Source: Labrenzia sp. DG1229 | GTDB taxonomy: Bacteria; Pseudomonadota; Alphaproteobacteria; Rhizobiales; Stappiaceae | Length of the DNA stretch: 64,000 bases | Reading direction: 5' to 3' | Assembly: GCF_000521215.1 (NCBI RefSeq) | Contig: NZ_KI928917.1 | Span: 15,460-79,459, forward strand | In this document: positions 35,805 to 44,648 of the stretch, piece by piece | Position numbering within the stretch: position 1 is the stretch's first letter | Layout of the letters: each line of letters starts with the position of its first letter | Notes under the pieces: generated by a model | Databases searched by the model: none | What the model saw: only the letters and a program-made list of their open reading frames with translations | What the model was told of the DNA's origin: nothing | Position numbers and translations under genes: made by a program

Positions 35805-36725
35805 CTATCTGACGAAATTGTTAACTGCCTCGACGCGCTCGGACAGTTGCGCAGAGAGAATGTCGGCCAATTCCAGTGCCTGCCGCGACAGGTGTTCGCG
35901 CCCTGGAACAATCAGGGAGATGTAATAGCGCAGATCCTGTTGGATAGGCCGAAAAACGACCTCTCCCATCCGCACGGCCTGCTCGGCAGAAAAGGGATCT
36001 GCAATTGCAAATACACCTGTTTCACGCACCATGGAGGCAGCAACAGGAATGTTGGTCGCGGAAATCCGCGAGCGTCTCTGCATTCTGCGGGAAAGATCAC
36101 TGTCAATCGAGGACATCGCATCGGGAAACACCCCGCCGAACGTGACGAAATTCTCCTTGTCGACGATCTCCTCCAGATCCACCGCACCGGGCTGGTCCGC
36201 GATCGGGTGATCCTCCGGCATCAGGCAAACATAAGGTGCAGCAAGTTGCGAAAGAACTTCAACACCTTCGTAGGGCGGTTGCCGACCCACGATCCCAAGA
36301 TCGAATTGATGCAATTGCACGGCATCCAGAATGGCAGGCGTGTTTCGTGAATGGACCATGAAGTTGATATCGTCATACCGTTGATAAAGCTTGTTCAAGG
36401 CCTTCGGCAATTCGATTGTTGCGATAGACTGAATGGTTCCAATCGAGATGACCCCACCTGTCGTTGTGCGAATGGATTCAGCCAGTTCCCGCAGCCTGTC
36501 CACGCTGACGAACATGCCTTCCACCCCCTGGTAGAAGGTCTTTGCCTCCACGGTGGCGGTCAATCCCCGGCCCGACCGCAAGAACAACGGAAATCCGACC
36601 GAACGCTCCAGATCTCCGATCAGCCTGCTGACGCTCGGCTGCGAGATGTGCAGCATTTCAGCTGCCTCGGTAATCGACCCGCTGCGCATGGTCGCTCGAA
36701 AGGCCTCGAGCTGTCGTAGGTTCAA
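35805..36725 (-). CDS. LysR-family transcriptional regulator, first
   Basis: A 306-residue LysR regulator. The winged helix-turn-helix is LNLRQLEAFRATMRSGSITEAAEMLHISQPSVSRLI-type at residues ~1-40, followed by the two-lobe effector domain. I choose TTG at 36725 because GGAGG lies five bases before it and it gives the family length; a longer frame from an upstream ATG adds unrelated residues. It separates the TauD/TctABC operon from the FMN-oxidase/TPP operon. It is the likely regulator of one or both, through the AT-rich palindrome at 36834-36850. Confidence 0.9.
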   Translation of the reverse strand: MNLRQLEAFRATMRSGSITEAAEMLHISQPSVSRLIGDLERSVGFPLFLRSGRGLTATVEAKTFYQGVEGMFVSVDRLRELAESIRTTTGGVISIGTIQSIATIELPKALNKLYQRYDDINFMVHSRNTPAILDAVQLHQFDLGIVGRQPPYEGVEVLSQLAAPYVCLMPEDHPIADQPGAVDLEEIVDKENFVTFGGVFPDAMSSIDSDLSRRMQRRSRISATNIPVAASMVRETGVFAIADPFSAEQAVRMGEVVFRPIQQDLRYYISLIVPGREHLSRQALELADILSAQLSERVEAVNNFVR

Positions 36726-36832
36726 TCTGTCCTCCAGGTATTTGTAGCCCTGCGCCTTCTCGGCATCGATGCACTGGCATGACCAGACAAGCAAAATCTG
36801 GATGCATTCGGCAAATATATTCAAAAATCAAA

Positions 36833-36850
36833 TGAATTGAAAATCAATTC
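36833..36850. promoter_or_regulatory. Candidate LysR site in the gap upstream of the regulator
   Basis: Perfect 7-bp inverted repeat GAATTGA-AAA-TCAATTC (36834-36850), about 110 bases upstream of the LysR start. The 15-mer TGAATTGAAAATCAA at its left recurs with one change at 45744-45758 upstream of the acyl-CoA dehydrogenase operon. The 216-bp gap has no gene. Confidence 0.5.
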
Positions 36851-36941
36851 GCGCCAGCCCGCCAATCATGTCGGGGCGAACACAAAGGTGAACATCGAGC
36901 ATCTGAAAAACCGTGATTGATTTCTATGATTCAGACCCCGG

Positions 36942-37766
36942 TCAATAAGGCTTGTCGCCCCTGATCGTTACCCGGTTTCCGGCTCGTGTCTGCGGAAAAT
37001 AGTCCCACATTGCAATATGCTGAACGCAGCGATTGTCCCAGAAGGCGACCGAGTTTTCCTGCCAGCGAAACCGGGCATGAAACTGCGGTTGATTGCAATG
37101 ATCAAAGAGAAACCTCAGGATCATGTCACCTTCTGCAGCCGGTAGATCAAGAATTGCCGTCGTAAACACCGGATTGACGAAAATCAGCTTCCGTCCTGTC
37201 TGCGGATGCGTGCGAATAACGGGATGTTCTGCTTGTGGAAATTCCCGGTTTTCCTGTTTCCCGTCCTTTGCGGCTCGCATGCGATAGCCCGGCGCTCCAT
37301 CGTGAACCGCCACCAGGGTTTCCAGGTAGGTTTTCATCCTGTCGGAAAGCGCATCGTAAGCCGCATACATATTTGAAAACAAGGTGTCTCCACCGACCGG
37401 TGGCAGTGTGTGAATGTGCAGTATCGACCCCATGGGCGGTTCCGGGTCGCATGAGACATCAGAATGCCAGCGTTCACCGGGGATCTGTTTTGAATTGGCA
37501 TCAGCATAGATGGGCAACACTTCGGGATGTCCCTCTTGCGAGGCGGCATAAGGATGCACATCCAGGTCGCCGAACAGACGGCCAAATTCCTTGTGGCGCT
37601 CAAAAGTCATCCTCTGGTTTCGAAAGAACAAAACCTGATGGGCCAACAAGGCATGCTGGATTTCCCGGACCTGGAGGGGTGCCAATGTTCTCGTCAGATC
37701 AACCCCGTCGACCTCGGCACCCAGCAACGGCGTCACGGGCCGGATCTCTATCGTCTCGTATGTCAC
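36942..37766 (-). CDS. TauD/TfdA-family Fe(II)/2-oxoglutarate-dependent dioxygenase
   Basis: About 274 residues. The iron facial triad is HSD near residue 103 (RWHSDVSCDP) and His in DNRCVQHIAMWDY; the 2-oxoglutarate Arg lies in AGNRVTIRGD. The family opening is ETIEIRPVTPLLGAEVDGVDL. GTG at 37766 follows AGGGGA at a usable distance and matches the family N-terminus. TauD oxidises taurine and releases sulfite; relatives act on other sulfonates, alkyl sulfates or aryloxyacetates. It is the last gene of the TctABC operon, so its substrate should come in through that importer. Confidence 0.88.
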   Translation of the reverse strand: MTYETIEIRPVTPLLGAEVDGVDLTRTLAPLQVREIQHALLAHQVLFFRNQRMTFERHKEFGRLFGDLDVHPYAASQEGHPEVLPIYADANSKQIPGERWHSDVSCDPEPPMGSILHIHTLPPVGGDTLFSNMYAAYDALSDRMKTYLETLVAVHDGAPGYRMRAAKDGKQENREFPQAEHPVIRTHPQTGRKLIFVNPVFTTAILDLPAAEGDMILRFLFDHCNQPQFHARFRWQENSVAFWDNRCVQHIAMWDYFPQTRAGNRVTIRGDKPY

Positions 37767-37820
37767 GTTGAAAGTTCCCCTGTCCTTGATCAGCAAAACC
37801 AACTGCAATTTGCGAACTGA

Positions 37821-39254
37821 CTAATTCGCGAAAACGGCGCCGGGATTCATGATGCTGTTGGGATCAATCGCTGCCTTTATCGCGCGCATGGCCGCCTGTT
37901 TGACGGGATCGCCGAATTGCAGCAAAGCGTCCCGTTTGACCCTGCCAATTCCATGTTCGGCACTGATGGACCCGCCGCAGGAAGCAGTGGTCTCGTTGAT
38001 TGCAATGTCCAGCTCATTTTGGATGGTCGGGTTCACGAGCAGGAAGTGCGACCTTGCAACTCCTTCCGGTGGAAAAACGTTCACATGGATGTTGCCGTCG
38101 CCGACATGACCATAGCAGTTGGTGCGCAGCGAGGGATTGATCCCGGCAAGCGCACGTTCCACCGCTGCAATGAAATTCTCCACTTCCGCAATCGGTACCG
38201 AGGTGTCCGAGCTGAGGATCACCCCCTCCTGCCTGTTGTATTCATAGGCAAGTTCCCGGAGGCTCCACAGTGATTGACGTTGCTTTCCCGACTGCGCAAG
38301 AACAGCGTCCATGACGATGCCGGACGAAAACATGCGCTCAAGCACCCCCTCCAGCTGCGTTCCGATGCCTTTATGTCCTTCAACGTCGATCAGGCCGAAC
38401 CAGGAATAGGATTGCTCGAACGGGTCGCCCAGTTCCGGAAAGTGGCGCGTGGCCAATTCGATCCCGAATCTCGACATCAGCTCAAATGCCGTAACCGTTT
38501 CGCCAACTTCGCTGCGCAGGTCGCCGAGCAAGGCCAGCGCGGCACCTGGAGACGGAAACGCACACATGACTGTTGCGGTCTCCTTCGGCACGGGAAACAG
38601 TTTCAGCGTTGCCGCGGTAATGATCCCGAGCGTGCCTTCAGATCCGATCATCAGGTGGCGGAGATCGTAACCCGTGTTGTCTTTTCGCAATGCCCCGGTG
38701 TTCTTCAGGATCGCCCCGTCTGGCAGAACAACCTCGACACCAAGGCACATGTCGCGCGCGTTGCCGTAACGAAGAACCTGGACACCTCCGGCGTTGCTGC
38801 TCAGGTTGCCACCGATCGTGCAACTCCCTTCTGAAGCCAGCGACAGACCGAAGCAGCGATTGTGCTGGCGGGCCGCTTCCTTGACAGTCGCCAGAACGCA
38901 ACCCGCCTCCACGTCTATGGTACCGTTGTCCAGACTGACCGACCGGATCGCGTTCATTCGTTCGAGCGACAACACGATGGTTTGCCGTTGTTCGAAGTCG
39001 ATATGGCCAGCCGACCCGCCCGTGCCGCCACCGTAAGGAACCAGGCCAACGCCGCACTGATTGCAAAGTGCGACGACTTGGGAGACCTGGTCGGTCGATG
39101 ATGGACGCACGACCAATTGCGCATCGCCGCGAAACCTGTTTCGCGCGTCGACAAAATAACCGTCAGCTCGCGTCGGATCGATCCACCCGGCAGAGCCGAC
39201 GATGGAATTTATCCGCTCCAAAAACGGTGTGTCCGGCAAGGCGTCAGCCATCAA
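37821..39254 (-). CDS. FAD-linked oxidase (GlcD/D-lactate dehydrogenase family)
   Basis: A 477-residue flavoprotein. The PCMH-type FAD domain has VVRPSSTDQVSQVV, VPYGGGTGGSAGH and CTIGGNLSSNAGGVQVLRYG. The C-terminal FAD_oxidase_C domain has NCYGHVGDGNIHVNV and EHGIGRVKRDAL. Members include D-lactate dehydrogenase, glycolate oxidase subunit D and D-2-hydroxyglutarate dehydrogenase. It would oxidise a D-2-hydroxyacid, mirroring the L-type FMN oxidase at 34438-35607, each beside one TPP/transthyretin-like pair. Confidence 0.9.
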   Translation of the reverse strand: MMADALPDTPFLERINSIVGSAGWIDPTRADGYFVDARNRFRGDAQLVVRPSSTDQVSQVVALCNQCGVGLVPYGGGTGGSAGHIDFEQRQTIVLSLERMNAIRSVSLDNGTIDVEAGCVLATVKEAARQHNRCFGLSLASEGSCTIGGNLSSNAGGVQVLRYGNARDMCLGVEVVLPDGAILKNTGALRKDNTGYDLRHLMIGSEGTLGIITAATLKLFPVPKETATVMCAFPSPGAALALLGDLRSEVGETVTAFELMSRFGIELATRHFPELGDPFEQSYSWFGLIDVEGHKGIGTQLEGVLERMFSSGIVMDAVLAQSGKQRQSLWSLRELAYEYNRQEGVILSSDTSVPIAEVENFIAAVERALAGINPSLRTNCYGHVGDGNIHVNVFPPEGVARSHFLLVNPTIQNELDIAINETTASCGGSISAEHGIGRVKRDALLQFGDPVKQAAMRAIKAAIDPNSIMNPGAVFAN

Positions 39255-39273
39255 TTGTCCTTTCTATCCATCG

Positions 39274-39624
39274 CTAGCCGGACAACCAGACCGAATACCC
39301 GTGTGGAGACAGAATGACGGGCATATGATAGGTCCCTGCCGGGTCAGGCATCTGAAAACGCAGAACAATCTGTTCAATAAAACCGGAGACAGGTCTGGAG
39401 CCGATACGTTCCGCCCAATAAGGCGTCGTATCGAAGACCAGCTGATAAACCGAAGTTGCGTCCGCGTCCCTCATCTCGACACTTTCCGACACCCGGCCCG
39501 AGGCATCCGTGCAAGTGGCAAAGAGAGACAATCTCTCAGATCCAAGGCGGGTCAGTCGCACGGCGATGCCCTCTGCATGACTGCCGTCCACACTGTTCAG
39601 GGCATGCGAAGTAACGACAGCCAT
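39274..39624 (-). CDS. Transthyretin-like protein (5-hydroxyisourate hydrolase family), copy 2
   Basis: A 116-residue paralogue of 32332-32688. TSHALNSVDG with the N-terminal His, an Arg in TDASGRV and the second His in TYHMPVILSP keep the family active-site positions. The C-terminus reads SVWLSG, again without YRGS. The start at 39624 overlaps the TPP-enzyme stop by one base. It is clearly more diverged from copy 1 than the two TPP enzymes are from each other, so the two transthyretin-like proteins may serve different substrates. Confidence 0.85.
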   Translation of the reverse strand: MAVVTSHALNSVDGSHAEGIAVRLTRLGSERLSLFATCTDASGRVSESVEMRDADATSVYQLVFDTTPYWAERIGSRPVSGFIEQIVLRFQMPDPAGTYHMPVILSPHGYSVWLSG

Positions 39625-41354
39625 CACTCGATTGAAGCCTTTTCGCGCTTGTCGGAGGTCGCGGCAACAATGGGCGATATCACTCCGCGGCATTTCACGT
39701 TGATGCAGGCGGTCTTGCCGCTGGCCTTTGCCCTTTGCATTGCAGCCGGAAATTCTTCGCGCCTGGTGACCAACTCACCATGTCCGCCGAGTCCTTCGAA
39801 CATGGTGTGGAACGGAATGTCGCGAAAATCCGTGGCGTAGTGTTGCCGGTTCTTGAACAGGCGTTCCTGTTGCTGGCTGATGCAATCAAGCCCTGCATTG
39901 TTGTCGACAACGACAATGATCGGAATGTTTTCCTGAAAACAGGTTTCGATTGAAAGTCCGCCTGAAAGAAACGCACCGTCTCCCGTCACCAGCACAACCG
40001 TCTTGTCTCGGTGGACGTTCTTCGCAGACAGCGCGAAGGAAACCCCGACCCCCAGCAGGCTGTAGTTTCCCGGATGAAGGATTCCACCCAGTTTGCGCCC
40101 ACGCGAAGCTGCAATATTTGTAGCGATCTCATTCCAGAAATGTGTGTTGCCGCCGTCAAAGACCAGCCAATCGCCATCTTGCATGCCCGCCTGAACGTCC
40201 AGGGCCAGTTGCAACGGATGCAACTTGCCACCGTCCAACGCGTCCTTGGCCGTCTCCGCTGCAATATGACGCGACCATTCACCGACCCATTCGGCGCGGC
40301 GAGCGCTTTGCAGTTCAAGCCACCCATCCCATGTCTGGCTGACCTCGGACAGGGAATTGAGAAATGCTGCCGGGTCGGACAGGAGCTGCACATCCGCACC
40401 AATGTTGTAGTCCAGTTCTTCGTGACTTCCGTTGACACATACCAGCTTTGTTTCAGGTGGAATGAAGGGCGGATTGCCAAAATTCATCTGGTTATCCAAT
40501 CGGCAACCTACCATCAGCACCAGATCGGCTTCCTGGATCGCGGCTTTCGAGGGGTGATACTGGTGAAAGTCGGCAAGACCCATGTAGGCATCGCATTCTT
40601 CGCCCAGCATCTTGCTGTGATACGGCACATTGAAGATTGGAATGCGAAGTTTGGTGCCGGCATCGGCCAGTGCTCTTTCCCCCCTTGACCACCAGACACC
40701 GTGCCCGCCGATCAGGACAGGACGGTCAGCGGCACCAACCATTGCGAGGATCCGCTCAAGCCTGTCCGGGTCTGGCCAGGCTCGCGGTGCGGGCTTGTCA
40801 GATCGGTCGAACGGACGCTCATTCCGGCCGGCATCTTCGTTGAAGGACGAGAACATGATGTCGACCGGCAACGCCAGGTGAACCGGACCCGGATAACCGG
40901 TGGTGGCTGCCTGCCAGGCGCGATCAACAAACTCACTGATGCGTTCGCCGTCCGTGATTTGCACCGAATATTTGGTCAAGGGTGCGGCAATCGCGACATC
41001 GTCGATTTCCTTGAACCCGCCTGCTCCCTGACGCTTCAGTGTCGAAGACCCCGTTATGAAGATCACGGGCGAGCGTTCGCCCCAAGCTTCCAGCATCGCC
41101 GGAACCGCGTTAGCAAATCCTTCGGGACCAACGAGACAGATCGCTGGTTTGCGGGTGATCCGCGTATGCCCGTCGGCGAGATGGCCGGCAACTTGTTCGT
41201 GCGGGCAATTCACAACCGGCATCTGACATTCCATGAAGCCTTCCAGCGCCGGGTTGCAAAATCCTCCTGCCAGCGTGAAGGCATGATCAACACCCTTTTC
41301 CTTCAGCGCCCGGGCCAGAAGAGCACCTCCACGAATTTTGGTTTGAACGTTCAT
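39624..41354 (-). CDS. Thiamine-diphosphate-dependent enzyme (acetolactate synthase-like), copy 2
   Basis: A 576-residue paralogue of 32688-34418 with the same length and domains. Catalytic Glu in NCPHEQVAGH, TPP motif VLVTGDGAFLSGG through VVVDNN. Over residues 6-135 I count ten differences between the copies, nearly all conservative. Nucleotide sequences differ at many third positions, so the duplication is old and both copies are under selection. It follows TctA and precedes the second transthyretin-like gene. Confidence 0.88.
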   Translation of the reverse strand: MNVQTKIRGGALLARALKEKGVDHAFTLAGGFCNPALEGFMECQMPVVNCPHEQVAGHLADGHTRITRKPAICLVGPEGFANAVPAMLEAWGERSPVIFITGSSTLKRQGAGGFKEIDDVAIAAPLTKYSVQITDGERISEFVDRAWQAATTGYPGPVHLALPVDIMFSSFNEDAGRNERPFDRSDKPAPRAWPDPDRLERILAMVGAADRPVLIGGHGVWWSRGERALADAGTKLRIPIFNVPYHSKMLGEECDAYMGLADFHQYHPSKAAIQEADLVLMVGCRLDNQMNFGNPPFIPPETKLVCVNGSHEELDYNIGADVQLLSDPAAFLNSLSEVSQTWDGWLELQSARRAEWVGEWSRHIAAETAKDALDGGKLHPLQLALDVQAGMQDGDWLVFDGGNTHFWNEIATNIAASRGRKLGGILHPGNYSLLGVGVSFALSAKNVHRDKTVVLVTGDGAFLSGGLSIETCFQENIPIIVVVDNNAGLDCISQQQERLFKNRQHYATDFRDIPFHTMFEGLGGHGELVTRREEFPAAMQRAKASGKTACINVKCRGVISPIVAATSDKREKASIE

Positions 41355-41369
41355 GTTCGTCTCCAGTGT

Positions 41370-42909
41370 CTATTTCTGTTCGGATTGGGACGGCGTCGTG
41401 GTTGACGACACGGCTCGCTTCTGGTGCTCCGACCATGCGATGCGGACGACCGCAAATACCGTCATCATGCAGAACAAAAGTGCGATGGGGCGTTGCATCA
41501 GGAACCCGACCGGATCCCCCTGGGCAACCAGCAGGAAGGATCGAAACGACACTTCAAACTCTGGAGCCAGGACAAACCCGATCAGGAACGCAACGAAGGA
41601 ATAGTCGAATTTCTTCATGAAGAAGCCGATCAGCGCGAAGATGATCATGATGTAGAGGTTGAACAGGCTGTTGGTCGAGGCGAACACACCAGTCAGGCAG
41701 GTCAGTCCGATAATGGAGTAGCTGACATATTCCGGGGCTTTCACGATGTGGCTGTAAAGGCCGCTCCCCATCAGGCCAATCGCCAGGTTCGCAAAGTTTG
41801 CTATGAAGAGAACCGTGAAAATTCCGTAGATCAGGTCGGGTTCGGTCTTGAAGACATGCGGGCCGGGGTTCTATTCCGTGGACGAGAAACGTCCCTATCA
41901 ACAGAGCTGTCGTGACATTTCCCGGGATACCCAGTGTCAACAGCGGCACGAAACTTCCGCCAACGACCGCACTGTTGGCTGCTTCCGGTCCGGCAACACC
42001 GTCCAGGACTCCTTTTCCGAACTTCTCCGGTGTCTTTGAATATCGTTGCGCTGAACCGTATCCGACGAAAGCCGCCAGAGAGGCTCCGATGCCTGGCAAT
42101 GCGCCGATCGCTGTGCCGATCAGGCTCGACCGCAACACGGTTTTCCAGTGCGACAGGAACACCGGCAGGGACAGTCCGGGCCCGCTGCTTGAACTGATGG
42201 GTGCGCTTTTGTTGTCGCGGGAAGCGCGCCTGCGGTCAAAGGCTCGCTCCGCAGCGGCCATGACTTCCGCCAGACCCAGCATACCGATGGCGATCGGCAG
42301 CAGAGGCAGCCCGTCAAGCAACTCGACATGGCCGAATGTCATGCGTGGCGATGCGGACATCGGATCCAGGCCGACCATTGCGCACAGGACCCCAAAGGCA
42401 CAGGCGGTCATGCCACGCAACATCGACCTGCCCGTCAGCCCGGCAACGAAAGTAAAGGCAAAGAGAACGACAAACGTGAGTTCGGCCGGGCCAAAATTCA
42501 GCGCTATTTTTGAAAAAGGCAACGCCACCAGATAAAGCAGGAGATCTGCCAAAATGGCTCCCGCGACCGATGCGAAAAGCGCCATCTGCAATGCCTGCCT
42601 TGCCCTGCCGGATCGCGAAAGCGGATAGCCATCGAAAGCGGTCGCCGCAGCCTCGGGAGAACCCGGCACGTTGAGCAGTATCGCCGATATCGATCCCCCG
42701 AACGTACCGCCCTTGTAGATACCGATGAGAAAGGCAACGGCGGTCAATGGGTCCAGACCAAAGGTCAACGGCGCCAAAAGAGCGATGGCCATGGCGGCGG
42801 TCAAGCCGGGTACGGCGCCCATGAAAATTCCGACGAACACGCCTGCAACGATTGCCAGTAACGGCCCCGCGGCGGTGGCGTTTTGAACTCCGGCGATCAG
42901 TGCTTCCAT
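41370..42909 (-). pseudogene. Tripartite tricarboxylate transporter large permease (TctA family) with a +1 frameshift
   Basis: Read through, about 512 residues of a TctA membrane protein. Family stretches: GVFVGIFMGAVPGLTAAMAIALLAP, IGIYKGGTFGGSISAILLNVPGSPEAAAT, and GALPGIGASLAAFVGYG. The frame breaks near 41865-41868: the minus strand has CCCC in GAACCCCGGCCCG where GIEPGPHVFKTEPD would be read with CCC. The last ~135 residues (LMGSGLYSHIVKAPEYV on) are in another frame. One extra C in a homopolymer explains it, so a sequencing error is possible. It begins 2 bp after TctB. Confidence 0.85.
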
Positions 42910-42911
42910 AG

Positions 42912-43412
42912 TCAGGTCGCCCGGAAGATGTTGATTGGCCAGGCTTGCATGTGAATGCCAAGGCCAAAACGCATGCCGAGATACAAAGCCGCAACGGCAG
43001 CGAGCGATATGACAAGTATTGATACCGGCTTTCGCCCACCCAACCCGAACATCAAGGTCAGAACCAATGCACATGAGGCGGGCAGGTACCCGATCCAGGG
43101 CAAGAAAAGCGTGAACAGCGCAGCACTCAGGGCGACCAGCAGAAGACCGTAGACGAAGCCTCCGGACAGAAGAATGTCATTTGCCCTGAGCGTCACCCGG
43201 TTTGTGTGCGAACGACGTGAAACCAACAGGCTCAGCACCAGGTCCAGCAATGAAAAACCGCAGATCAGGGCAAGAGCCAGGGCCGGGAGCAAAGTGCCGT
43301 TCATTCCGAACAGCTCGTTTTGCCCGCGAACCTGGTCTGGCAGGCCCCAAAGGGCGATGCCAGACAACAAGACGAAAACCAGAGCTGCCTTGTTTCGGTT
43401 TGTCAGCGACAC
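42912..43412 (-). CDS. Tripartite tricarboxylate transporter small permease (TctB family)
   Basis: A 166-residue protein with four hydrophobic segments (ALVFVLLSGIALWGL, LLPALALALICGFSLL, GLLLVALSAALFTLFLP, and a C-terminal ISLAAVAALYLGMRFG). Length and layout fit TctB. It lies between the TctC and TctA genes, 35 bp and 2 bp away. Forms the membrane complex with TctA. Confidence 0.88.
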   Translation of the reverse strand: MSLTNRNKAALVFVLLSGIALWGLPDQVRGQNELFGMNGTLLPALALALICGFSLLDLVLSLLVSRRSHTNRVTLRANDILLSGGFVYGLLLVALSAALFTLFLPWIGYLPASCALVLTLMFGLGGRKPVSILVISLAAVAALYLGMRFGLGIHMQAWPINIFRAT

Positions 43413-43447
43413 GTCTTTGCTCCCGGCTCGATCCGTTCAAGGTCAGG

Positions 43448-44404
43448 CTATTGGCTACCGGAACCCTTGATGACGTTTTCCATCGTCGCTGAAATCGTGT
43501 CGATCGACGAAGCTGTTTGTTCTGCACCCATTGGAGGAATGCCGACATATCGTCCCTGAACCAGTTCCTGGAATTCCGGGCTGTTCGCCGCTTCAAGCAA
43601 TGCGGATTCGAGCTTGGCCTTCACGTCTTCGGGCAGTCCCTTCGGTGCGGCTATCACGGAGTTGTAGCTCACTGCCGGATAACCGAGACTTTCCATGGTC
43701 GCTGCGTCCGGCGTCGCGTTGAGAGGCTCAGAACCGGAAGCCGCCAACACGATCATTTCTCCTGACTGCACATATTTTATGTGCGGTCCGCCGCTGAGGC
43801 CGAAGTCGACATGGCCGCCAAGAATGGACTGCATCATGTTCGCGCCGCCCTTGATCGGAAGTGGTATGATCGTGACGCCGGTCGCCTCCGAAATCGCCTT
43901 GGCCTGCAAGCGATCTGCGGGACCAAGAGATCCGAATTTCAATGGCATGCCGGTGGACTTGGCATGTTCCAGCATAGATGGCAGGTCGGTCCACGGTTTG
44001 TCAGCCAAAGACACAAACGAAGTCTCGAACCGAGCCATCGTGAGCAGATAATCGTAGTCGTCCTTGGAATAGGTGACTTCGCCCTGGTGAGGATTGAAAG
44101 CAAATGTCAGGCTTGTGGCGACCACGACCGTGTAACCGTCCGGATCCTTTTCCTTGACCGCGGTTGCGGCAATACTGCCACCGGCACCTCCCATGTAACT
44201 ATGCACGACGGGCTGCCCGAGAGCCTCCGCCAGGGGTTCGGAAAGTTTCCGCGCCATGGCATCGGAAAAGCCTCCCGGTTTGAATCCGATTATCATTTCA
44301 ATCGGTTTGTTCGGATATTCCTCTGCGAAAACGGTCTGGCCTCCAAGGCACAGTACGATTGCGGAGATAATTGAAGCACGGCACAACTTGTCGAACATTT
44401 TCAT
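43448..44404 (-). CDS. Tripartite tricarboxylate transporter substrate-binding protein (TctC/BugD family)
   Basis: About 318 residues with a Sec signal peptide (ASIISAIVLCLGGQTVFAEE). Bug-family marks follow: YPNKPIEMIIGFKPGGFSDAMARKL, then SYMGGAGGSIAATAV near residue 70. GGGAGGAG precedes ATG 44404. TctC/Bug proteins bind carboxylates (citrate, terephthalate, aspartate, sulfolactate). It leads the operon that ends with the TauD dioxygenase and is divergent from the second LysR gene. Confidence 0.92.
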   Translation of the reverse strand: MKMFDKLCRASIISAIVLCLGGQTVFAEEYPNKPIEMIIGFKPGGFSDAMARKLSEPLAEALGQPVVHSYMGGAGGSIAATAVKEKDPDGYTVVVATSLTFAFNPHQGEVTYSKDDYDYLLTMARFETSFVSLADKPWTDLPSMLEHAKSTGMPLKFGSLGPADRLQAKAISEATGVTIIPLPIKGGANMMQSILGGHVDFGLSGGPHIKYVQSGEMIVLAASGSEPLNATPDAATMESLGYPAVSYNSVIAAPKGLPEDVKAKLESALLEAANSPEFQELVQGRYVGIPPMGAEQTASSIDTISATMENVIKGSGSQ

Positions 44405-44536
44405 TTGCTCCTCCCAGGCAAATAGCGGCGATCCCGATAGTCTCATGCAAGCGAAAACTATAGATTGGCTCCATATTTTCTAATTGTTTTCCGATATACA
44501 TCTCATGCCAAATCGCTATCAGGCGTTGAGCGTGGT

Positions 44537-44617
44537 TTGATCAATCAAGCGGAGAGCGACCAGAGAACCATGCTCGACATGCAATGATATTTGATTCTAT
44601 CCTTCCGCACTTGATAG
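44537..44617. promoter_or_regulatory. Candidate LysR binding sites between tctC-like and LysR genes
   Basis: Two inverted repeats lie in the 244-bp divergent gap. TTGAT-CA-ATCAA is at 44537-44548. CTATC-N11-GATAG is at 44597-44617, the T-N11-A spacing usual for LysR sites, 31 bases before the LysR start. They fit autoregulation plus control of the TctCBA operon. Confidence 0.5.
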
Positions 44618-44648
44618 CAATACAGCATCACCGAAGAGCGGGTTGAAA

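Noticed and set aside
32332-39624. A purine (urate) degradation cluster, suggested by two HIU-hydrolase-like genes
   Set aside because: No uricase, OHCU decarboxylase, allantoinase or xanthine dehydrogenase nearby, and the YRGS motif is missing in both.
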